Origin: a virus
Direction: 5' to 3' (one strand)
Length of the DNA stretch: 20,812 nt
Virus record (IMG/VR): IMGVR_UViG_3300032883_000209
Span: 1-20,812 of that record
The notes below the pieces were generated by a model. That model was given only the letters and a program-made list of their open reading frames with translations, did no database searches and was not told the origin of the DNA. The first letter of the stretch is position 1; every line of letters begins with the position of its first letter. Shown here one piece after another: positions 1 through 4,358 of the stretch. Both the position numbers and the translations under genes were made by a program.

Positions 1-54
1 ATACAAAAGCTTGAGCGCCTTCCTTACTTCCGGCGTGTATTCGTTATCGTTCAT
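1..54 (-). CDS. 5' part of a small leftward gene, cut by the window edge
   Basis: Reading leftward from an ATG at 54-52 the frame stays open for 18 codons to the edge and begins MNDNEYTPEVRKALKLLY. A purine-rich stretch with GGGAGG and AGGA lies upstream at about 62-74. It would be the third gene of the leftward operon, after the genes at 669-487 and 482-177. The visible part is a charged, probably helical N-terminus and no family can be assigned. A pair of competing hairpins lies just upstream and could affect its translation. Confidence 0.5.
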   Translation of the reverse strand, partial: MNDNEYTPEVRKALKLLY

Positions 55-69
55 TCTCGTTTTCCTTTT

Positions 70-108
70 CCTCCCAGCAAGGGCTGGTAAAAAATCGAAA
101 CCCAGCCC
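70..108 (-). promoter_or_regulatory. Two mutually exclusive hairpins over a ribosome site
   Basis: On the minus strand GGGCTGG (108-102) pairs perfectly with CCAGCCC (87-81) across a 14-nt loop. The CCAGC of that 3' arm can instead pair with GCTGG next to it (about 78-74) around a CCTT loop. The second hairpin abuts the GGGAGG of the gene starting at 54. The two folds cannot coexist, which is the geometry of a translational switch. No ligand or protein is suggested, and chance is possible in so short a stretch. Confidence 0.3.
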
Positions 109-140
109 CGCCGTGGAGGGTTAACTCACACAAAATTGTG

Positions 141-165
141 CAGGCGGTGAACCTTAACCCGCCTG
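141..165 (-). terminator. Hairpin after a leftward gene, weak terminator candidate
   Basis: CAGGCGG and CCGCCTG form a perfect 7-bp stem with an 11-nt loop, 12 nt beyond the stop codon at 177. On the minus strand it is followed by only a short T run (ATTTTG) inside a second small palindrome, so termination would be partial. It may instead stabilise the 3' end of the upstream message. Confidence 0.3.
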
Positions 166-176
166 GCTTGGTGAAA

Positions 177-482
177 CTATTTGGCCTCCGCCTGAGCGAT
201 GGCTTGCACCAGCGGATCGACATGAGATTTTTTATATTCTGCTTTTTGGGACTCCACCGTCCCACCGAAAAACTCAATCGGCACGTTTTCAGGGTGCGCG
301 TCGTATTCTGCCAGTCGTCCCAATTCCGTCGACAAAGCTGATTTGCAAGCCGCCAAAAGCGCCTCATGGGAATTGACGATCTTTTTTGCCGCGTCATGGT
401 TGATCCAATTTCCGTTTTTGTCCTTGAGCCGATACCATGTCGGCGTATGCTTTGCTTCCTGTGTCATTTTTTTGTTTTCCAT
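177..482 (-). CDS. Small phage protein with NSHEALLAACK motif, unknown function
   Basis: 101 residues, starting at the ATG 482-480 behind a clear GGAGG about 10 nt upstream. The N-terminal half holds a WYRLKDKNGNW segment and then IVNSHEALLAACKSAL. Segments of the form 'vNsHeaLlaAc' recur in small early-region phage proteins, from general recollection, but their function is unknown. The rest is soluble and mixed in charge, ending in an Ala/Gln/Glu helix, with no membrane segment. It follows the 669-487 gene by 4 nt, so the two are probably translationally coupled from the promoter at 706-734. A second in-frame ATG six codons in (MTQEAKHTP) is a possible alternative start. Confidence 0.75.
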   Translation of the reverse strand: MENKKMTQEAKHTPTWYRLKDKNGNWINHDAAKKIVNSHEALLAACKSALSTELGRLAEYDAHPENVPIEFFGGTVESQKAEYKKSHVDPLVQAIAQAEAK

Positions 483-486
483 TTTT

Positions 487-669
487 TTAACCCTCCATTT
501 GTTTATTTGATTTTTTTAGGTTTATTAATTCAGTCCAGGTGAAACATGTTCCCTCTTGAATGCAGGCCATTACTCTCGGCCCCCACGTTTCCACTTTATG
601 AAGTTTTCCTGTTTTTTCTCTATACATAATTTTTTTGTCTTTTCTTTCTACTGTGTCGCCTAATTTCAT
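487..669 (-). CDS. Small SH3-like basic protein, unknown function
   Basis: 60 residues with the ATG at 669-667 behind GGAGG (about 675-683). It begins MKLGDTVERKDKKIMY and continues with alternating short hydrophobic and charged stretches (GKLHKVETWGPRVMACI, then TCFTWTELINLKK). That rhythm resembles a small SH3/KOW-like beta barrel. This is a fold-level impression, not a family assignment. It is the first gene behind the leftward promoter at 706-734. Its ribosome site shares the string ATGGAGGGTT with that of the next gene. The final codons and stop overlap the next gene's ribosome site, which favours coupled translation. Confidence 0.7.
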   Translation of the reverse strand: MKLGDTVERKDKKIMYREKTGKLHKVETWGPRVMACIQEGTCFTWTELINLKKSNKQMEG

Positions 670-705
670 GGTATCAACCCTCCATTAATTATTTACTGCC
701 CTCAT

Positions 706-734
706 ATTGTACCCTACCGAGCTGGGTTTGTCAA
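706..734 (-). promoter_or_regulatory. Consensus sigma-70 promoter for the leftward operon
   Basis: On the minus strand TTGACA (734-729) and TACAAT (711-706) are separated by 17 bp, the optimal spacing. The -35 box matches consensus fully and the -10 box at five of six positions. The predicted start lies near 699, about 30 nt before the ATG at 669. Confidence 0.8.
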
Positions 735-761
735 TAAGGTAAATAAATATATTTTTAGACA

Positions 762-797
762 GGTTTCTCGACGGAAAACCACAAACGACGGGAAAAC
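762..797. repeat. Pair of short direct repeats, possible operator
   Basis: CGACGGAAAAC (769-779) and CGACGGGAAAAC (786-797) repeat with a 17-bp offset. The first lies inside an imperfect 19-bp palindrome (762-780, GGTTT...AAACC). They sit between the divergent promoters at 706-734 and 905-932, where an operator would be expected. No regulator gene is visible in the window. Confidence 0.3.
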
Positions 798-904
798 AAG
801 GGAAACCGAAAGAAGCAAAATAACGTATTTATACGAGCTCAGGGAAGGTACTGGGACATGGTCAAAACCAGCCTTGCCCAAATTTGGAAGCCAAAAAATA
901 ACTG

Positions 905-932
905 TTGACAAGAAATCCTGTTGTGGTAGAAT
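905..932 (+). promoter_or_regulatory. Consensus rightward promoter with extended -10
   Basis: TTGACA (905-910), a 16-bp spacer and TAGAAT (927-932), with TGG directly before the -10 box (an extended -10). Predicted start is near 939. It is the only strong rightward promoter seen upstream of the packaging genes, so it is the best candidate for the late-operon promoter. Confidence 0.75.
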
Positions 933-938
933 TTTAAC

Positions 939-1041
939 CAAGATGCGAAAAGACATTCATTATAATTTTAGGCACCGGTTGAATGAGCCGGCGCATCTTA
1001 CAGAAGCCTCAGGGTCTCAGGATCTTGGGGCTTTTTGTTTT
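939..1041 (+). ncRNA. Short leader RNA between promoter and terminator
   Basis: Transcription from the 905-932 promoter would give an RNA of about 100 nt ending at the intrinsic terminator 1004-1041. It contains a compact hairpin at 975-991 (CCGGTT pairing with AGCCGG, one G-U, 5-nt loop) before the terminator stem. No convincing ORF with a ribosome site lies inside. The layout resembles the lambda 6S RNA between pR' and tR', where an antiterminator allows read-through into late genes. It could instead be an independent small RNA. The 3' end is well supported and the 5' end is inferred from the promoter. Confidence 0.5.
1004..1041 (+). terminator. Strong intrinsic terminator of the leader RNA
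   Basis: AAGCCTCAGGGTC (1004-1016) pairs with GATCTTGGGGCTT (1021-1033) around a TCAG loop. This gives a 13-bp stem with a few G-U pairs, running into TTTTTGTTTT. It lies about 100 nt after the 905-932 promoter and ahead of all late genes, so it must be read through, or another promoter used, for their expression. Confidence 0.8.
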
Positions 1042-1362
1042 ATGGGCTTCGTTCAAACGATCTTTGCTTGACCCGATCAAAGCGAAAGAAAAGTGTTCGA
1101 CAAATCTTAGGGATAGCCATGACCTAAGTCCATCACGGGACAATAAGCTTTGCCCTGCTGAAGGCTAAAGATTGATGATGGGAGGTTGGCTAGGGTGAAA
1201 TCTGTTCAAGCGGTTGAATGAATTGATTAAAACAACAAAATATTTATTTTCCGCCCATCTTCACACGGAAATTTACCCCTTGATTTTCTACCCAAAAATC
1301 TGTACTTTTTGAATTATTAAAAAGTCTTAAACGTCAAATGTCTAAAAGGGCCACGGTTAATA
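1042..1362 (+). other. Noncoding leader ahead of the packaging genes
   Basis: I see no supportable gene here. It holds a 6-bp inverted repeat (CTTAGG 1106-1111, CCTAAG 1123-1128). It also repeats, at 1211-1221, the string CGGTTGAATGA found in the leader RNA hairpin at 976-986. An A/T-rich weak hairpin lies near 1310-1330 (ACTTTTT/AAAAAGT). No second convincing promoter was found in it. Confidence 0.4.
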
Positions 1363-1476
1363 ATGAGCAAAAAGATCGTTAAAAAAAATTTGAGCCCCTC
1401 CCTTTGGTACTGGAAACAAGTGTCCCAGGAAATCTACTGGCCGCTTAAAGTTGACTGGATATTTCGGTGGAAGTAA
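1363..1476 (+). CDS. Possible 37-residue protein before the small terminase
   Basis: ATG at 1363 opens a 37-codon frame rich in Lys and Trp (five Trp) and ending FRWK. It overlaps the GTG of the next gene by 10 nt, which would explain how that weakly preceded GTG is translated. The only ribosome-site candidate, AAGGG, lies about 12 nt upstream, which is far. No family is recognised and it may be spurious. Confidence 0.25.
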   Translation: MSKKIVKKNLSPSLWYWKQVSQEIYWPLKVDWIFRWK

Positions 1477-1952
1477 ATCGGGAAACTGGATACTTGGAAG
1501 CTTCTGGAAATTGGGCTCAAAGAGGGTTTAATTCTGAGAAGAAAAAAAAATTTCTTGAGCTTGCCCAGGACTACGTCGATAAACATCATAATTTCCCACC
1601 AATCCACGACATAACTAAAGCCGTTGGAATAAACTCAAGAACTTTTTATGAGCATCTCTCAATGGATTCGACCTTTAAACAGGCATGGAGAGAAGTTCAG
1701 GTGAATCTTCAATCCCACTTCACCCAGGCCATAGGACTTAAGGCCAACACAAAGCAAGGTACTCTTGCTAATCTTGCGGCCCTCAGATTTTTGGAGTCCG
1801 GCTCTTGGGTTCCTAGTGGATTAAACCCAATATCTCAAGCCGCCCCTTCAAAACAGTTAATTAACCAGTTTTCAGGGGCAATTGACGCAGAAATAGTACC
1901 TGATTTACCGCAATTACCAGATAAAGTTGTAACAGAAAAGCCAGTTGAATGA
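1467..1952 (+). CDS. HTH protein, probable terminase small subunit
   Basis: 161 residues from GTG. Residues roughly 25-85 are helical and contain an HTH-like core, with DITKAVGINSRTFYEHLSMD reading as turn plus recognition helix, followed by an amphipathic segment to about residue 115. The C-terminus is Pro/Gln-rich and probably flexible. Small terminase subunits usually have an N-terminal HTH that binds the packaging site, an oligomerisation core and a tail that contacts the large subunit. Size, layout and position about 250 bp before the large terminase fit. A transcriptional regulator is the alternative, since no family-specific signature is seen. The start is uncertain because GTG 1467 lacks a good ribosome site. 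Confidence 0.6.
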   Translation: MEVNRETGYLEASGNWAQRGFNSEKKKKFLELAQDYVDKHHNFPPIHDITKAVGINSRTFYEHLSMDSTFKQAWREVQVNLQSHFTQAIGLKANTKQGTLANLAALRFLESGSWVPSGLNPISQAAPSKQLINQFSGAIDAEIVPDLPQLPDKVVTEKPVE

Positions 1953-1970
1953 GTAAATAGGTTGACACTC

Positions 1971-2001
1971 ATGGTTATTGGGTGTTTGTTGAATAAACCA
2001 T
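1971..2001. repeat. Inverted repeat between terminase genes
   Basis: ATGGTTATT (1971-1979) and AATAAACCAT (about 1992-2001) pair over nine bases with one bulge, across a 12-nt loop. No T run follows, so it is not a terminator. It could be part of a packaging (pac or cos) site, given its place beside the terminase genes. Confidence 0.3.
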
Positions 2002-2035
2002 AATTATTATTATCGGAAGTTCAGGAGGAAAAACC

Positions 2036-2209
2036 TTGAGAAAAGAATTGAAGGCCGGTTCAAAAACCCCCACCCCCCCTCCCCTACTCATGACTAAACC
2101 CCCCGCCCGACCGCACAACACAAAAAGGGAATCCAGTAAGGAACGTATTGTATTCAATGCACGATTAGACTATTCGAGGAGAGGATGGAGGAGGTGTTTA
2201 AGTGGATGA
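2036..2209 (+). CDS. Small basic protein, TTG start, overlaps terminase
   Basis: A TTG at 2036 sits 7 nt behind a perfect AGGAGG (2023-2028). The frame stays open for 57 codons and stops at 2207-2209, overlapping the terminase GTG (2202) by 8 nt, which suggests translational coupling. The product begins with a basic stretch and passes through a Pro/Thr-rich part that is encoded by the C-rich tract. It ends in an Arg-rich segment (RIVFNARLDYSRRGWRR). No family is recognised. The ribosome site is better than those of several certain genes here, which is the main argument for it. The low-complexity coding sequence argues against. Confidence 0.4.
   Translation: MRKELKAGSKTPTPPPLLMTKPPARPHNTKRESSKERIVFNARLDYSRRGWRRCLSG
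2067..2108 (-). other. G-rich tract able to form a G-quadruplex
   Basis: The + strand carries C runs of 5, 7, 4, 6 and 3 (2067-2071, 2073-2079, 2081-2084, 2099-2104, 2106-2108). The minus strand therefore has five G runs of at least three, with very short loops among the first three. This fits the G-quadruplex pattern. It is the most biased stretch in the window and lies about 100 bp before the large terminase start. Confidence 0.55.
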
Positions 2210-3689
2210 GCGCGGTAACGTAACTAAGTCGGATGTTGATTTGATACGGTGGCGGTGCCAGAAGGATTTGAAGTTTTTGTGCAAGGCTATATTTGGGTAC
2301 AAGGACTGGAGTGAGAACCAGCGGTTACATTATGATATAGCGAGGAAGTTGAGGGCGGCGAGCAAGTTCAAGTTATTTTTGATACCGAGGGATCATTTAA
2401 AGAGTTCGATTATTACGAAGGCTGGGGCGGTGCAGCGGGTGCTGAACAATCCCGACATCAGGGTTTTGATAGCGAACAACACATGGGACAATGCGAGGAA
2501 GTTTTTAGGGAGCATTCAGAAGCATTTAAAGAGGGGTGCGTATCTGAGTTATTATTTCGGCGCCTTTGAAAGCGAGAAATGGAACCAGGACGAGATAGTG
2601 ATTAAGCAGAGGACGCAGGTTCTGGATGCTCCCACGATAGCGACGACGGGGTTGGAGAAGGAGCAGACAAGCCAGCATTATGATTTGATCATTGCGGACG
2701 ACTTGGTGGCGCGGGAGAATGTTCAAACGAAAGAACAAAGGGAAAAGGTCAAGGATTATATCAATAGTTTGATGGCTCTTCTTGAGCCTCAAGGAGAATT
2801 ATGGGTAGTGGGAACAAGATGGAGCCAGGACGACGCCTACGGAGATCTCCTGGAAGAAGGGATATGGGACACGATGATAAGAGGGTGCTACGACACGGAA
2901 AGCGCGGAGAAAAGGCCAATCTTTCCCGAAAAATTCAGTTTAGAGAAATTAGACTTTCTAAGAGCGAAGCTGGGCCCCGTCTTATTTTCATGTTGGTATC
3001 TGAACAATCCAATTGCAGAGGAGGCCGCCGATTTCAAGTGCGAGCAGATAAGATATTACGAGGCCGGTACCCCTCATCCGTCCGCGTTATATTTGGCGGT
3101 CGATCCGGCGATGAGCTTGGGGGCAGACGCGGACTATTCCGCTGGTATTGTTGGGGGTATGTTCGCCGATCGGAGGATCAGGATTGTTGATTATTTTAGG
3201 AAAAAGGTAATCCCGTCGAATCTGATTGACGAAATTTTCAAGATGGTGAAGAAGTGGAACCTTCGGCGAGTGGGAGTGGAGACGTTCATGTTCCAGAAGA
3301 CGTTGAGATACGAGATCGAACGTAAGCAGCGTGAGGAGAATCTTTATTTTTCGATTGACGATTTAGGGAAGCGGCATTCGGGGCGGGGTGAGCCCCTTCT
3401 CTCCAAAGAGGCGCGGATCAGAATGATGCAACCTCTCTTTGAGCAGGGGCTTATTGAGATCAGGCGGGACATGACGGACTTTGTGGATGAGCTTCTTTCT
3501 TTTCCGCGGGGTCGCAATGACGATCTGATTGACGCGACGGCCTGGCTGATCGAGAAGCTGATCCCGAGCGCGGGCCTTTACAAATCGGGTGACGACGAGA
3601 AATATGGGACGATGGATTGGTGGCTCAAGAACCATATGCCGAAGGCGGAGAGCACGATCTACGAACGGTTCATGGCGGATTTAAAATGA
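2202..3689 (+). CDS. terL: Terminase large subunit (packaging ATPase-nuclease)
   Basis: 495 residues. Motor of head filling: it pumps DNA through the portal and cuts the concatemer. The N-terminal ATPase shows a Walker A-like PRDHLKSS (about 62-69), a Walker B DLIIADD (161-167) and the terminase motif VVGTRW (202-207). The C-terminal RNase H-like nuclease shows AVDPAMS with Asp301, then VGVETF with Glu360, and NDDLIDA (439-445) as the last acidic cluster. The domain order and length are typical. GTG 2202 follows GGAGGTG at a 5-nt spacing and overlaps the small ORF at 2036-2209. Its TGA is shared with the next gene's ATG (ATGA). It should pair with the candidate small subunit at 1467-1952. Confidence 0.95.
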   Translation: MDERGNVTKSDVDLIRWRCQKDLKFLCKAIFGYKDWSENQRLHYDIARKLRAASKFKLFLIPRDHLKSSIITKAGAVQRVLNNPDIRVLIANNTWDNARKFLGSIQKHLKRGAYLSYYFGAFESEKWNQDEIVIKQRTQVLDAPTIATTGLEKEQTSQHYDLIIADDLVARENVQTKEQREKVKDYINSLMALLEPQGELWVVGTRWSQDDAYGDLLEEGIWDTMIRGCYDTESAEKRPIFPEKFSLEKLDFLRAKLGPVLFSCWYLNNPIAEEAADFKCEQIRYYEAGTPHPSALYLAVDPAMSLGADADYSAGIVGGMFADRRIRIVDYFRKKVIPSNLIDEIFKMVKKWNLRRVGVETFMFQKTLRYEIERKQREENLYFSIDDLGKRHSGRGEPLLSKEARIRMMQPLFEQGLIEIRRDMTDFVDELLSFPRGRNDDLIDATAWLIEKLIPSAGLYKSGDDEKYGTMDWWLKNHMPKAESTIYERFMADLK

Positions 3690-3838
3690 GGCACGTATGG
3701 GTGTGCGGATGCGGAGCAAAGTTGAATTTATATTTTGCCTGCGGAAGCAGGAAAAAGCAGGAATGGAATAAAAGAAAATTTGTTTTATGGAGAAAAGAAC
3801 ATAAATTTCATTACGCTTATTTATCGGATTTAAAATAG
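3686..3838 (+). CDS. Small cysteine-rich protein, possible zinc binding
   Basis: 50 residues starting at the ATG that overlaps the terminase stop (ATGA). A longer upstream start at 3617 would lie wholly inside the terminase and is less likely. The sequence begins MRHVWVCGCGAKL, has a further Cys in YFACGS, then a Lys/Trp-rich middle and HKFHYAYL. The Cys and His residues could hold one metal ion, but the spacing matches no family I know. Its place in the packaging block suggests a DNA- or terminase-associated accessory, which is inference only. Confidence 0.55.
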   Translation: MRHVWVCGCGAKLNLYFACGSRKKQEWNKRKFVLWRKEHKFHYAYLSDLK

Positions 3839-3849
3839 GGGGTGTAGTT

Positions 3850-4065
3850 ATGGGATGCAAAATTAATAAAAGTTTCTGGGGTCTTAACGTTTATGTTGTT
3901 TGGTCTTGTGACGTTTGTGGGGCGAGCAGTGAAAATAATCTGATAAACAGGTTTATGCTGGGGCCTTACGCGAACACTTTTAAAGAACAAAAATGGGAAT
4001 GCTATTGTGACCTATGCCTTATTAAAATGATAAAGCATCAATATCCGGCTAATAAGTTAAGATGA
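3850..4065 (+). CDS. Small zinc-ribbon-like protein
   Basis: 71 residues behind GGGGGTG at a good distance. Two cysteine pairs, CDVCG (about residues 20-24) and CYCDLC (about 51-56), lie about 28 residues apart, a usual zinc-ribbon layout of two CxxC knuckles. The stretch between them is mixed polar. The stop overlaps the next ATG (ATGA at 4062), so the two genes are probably coupled. No catalytic motif is present. Nucleic-acid or protein binding is the usual role of such ribbons, and the exact role is unknown. Confidence 0.7.
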   Translation: MGCKINKSFWGLNVYVVWSCDVCGASSENNLINRFMLGPYANTFKEQKWECYCDLCLIKMIKHQYPANKLR

Positions 4066-4280
4066 TTGAATTCTCGATGCACTCGGTCAGGACGCAGAAT
4101 ATTTTAAAGGGCCACGAGACGGCGGACATCGGCCAAATCTTCTCCAGGCTGAGTGAAGTTCTTGACAAAGAAAAATTCTATGGTACAATTAACATGAAGT
4201 TTGAAGCGGGTAAACTGACTTACGTGAACGTAAATCAGGGGTTTACCGTCGTGGATTTGGCAAAGACTTTAAACATATAG
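4062..4280 (+). CDS. Small DUF2292-like protein
   Basis: 72 residues. The second half reads FYGTINMKFEAGKLTYVNVN. It resembles the short beta-hairpin proteins of the DUF2292 type ('yGsv.i.i.dGkv..i'), which occur in bacteria and phages without known function. That resemblance is from memory and moderate. It overlaps the previous gene by 4 nt. Codons for its Leu-Asp-Lys and Tyr-Gly-Thr-Ile segments coincide with a promoter-like sequence (4162-4189). It is the last gene before the strong terminator at 4304-4344. Confidence 0.65.
   Translation: MIEFSMHSVRTQNILKGHETADIGQIFSRLSEVLDKEKFYGTINMKFEAGKLTYVNVNQGFTVVDLAKTLNI
4162..4189 (+). promoter_or_regulatory. Promoter-like sequence inside a small gene
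   Basis: TTGACA (4162-4167), a 16-bp spacer and TACAAT (4184-4189), with TGG just before the -10 box. Box strength, spacing and extended -10 match the promoter at 905-932. It lies in codons of the 4062-4280 gene, so protein constraint could have produced it by chance. If active it would start near 4196 and meet the terminator about 110 nt later. Confidence 0.5.
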
Positions 4281-4303
4281 TTTTCTAGGGGCACTTAGTT
4301 AAT

Positions 4304-4344
4304 AAGGCTCTGTCTCTTCGTAAGAGGAGATGGGGCCTTTTTTT
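4304..4344 (+). terminator. Strong intrinsic terminator just before the portal
   Basis: AGGCTCTGTCTCTTC (4305-4319) pairs with GAGGAGATGGGGCCT (4324-4338) around a GTAA tetraloop. This gives about 15 bp with a few G-U pairs, followed by seven T. It ends 14 nt before the portal ATG, so portal and capsid transcription must read through it. Confidence 0.85.
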
Positions 4345-4358
4345 ATTTAGGGAGAGAA

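Noticed and set aside
44-397. 117-codon minus-strand frame overlapping the gene at 177-482
   Set aside because: It conflicts with the better supported gene, has no GGAGG before its start and its product is Arg/Trp/Cys-biased shadow sequence.
714-1168. Three open frames (minus 714-956, plus 874-1071, plus 983-1168) in the regulatory gap
   Set aside because: They lack ribosome sites and run across the promoters or the terminator 1004-1041. Their products have no protein-like features.
1310-1330. ACTTTTT/AAAAAGT inverted repeat as a terminator
   Set aside because: The stem is almost all A-T, only 7 bp, and no T run follows.
1042-1362. tRNA or self-splicing intron in the long leader
   Set aside because: I found no complete cloverleaf with a T-loop and no intron core that I could support.
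1962-1990. TTGACA at 1962-1967 as a promoter for terL
   Set aside because: The best -10 at the right spacing (TTTGTT, 1985-1990) matches only three of six positions and has no extended -10.
2202-3689. Variant Walker A (PRDHLKSS) as a sign of a broken terminase
   Set aside because: Deviant Walker A sequences are usual in large terminases, and all other ATPase and nuclease motifs are intact.
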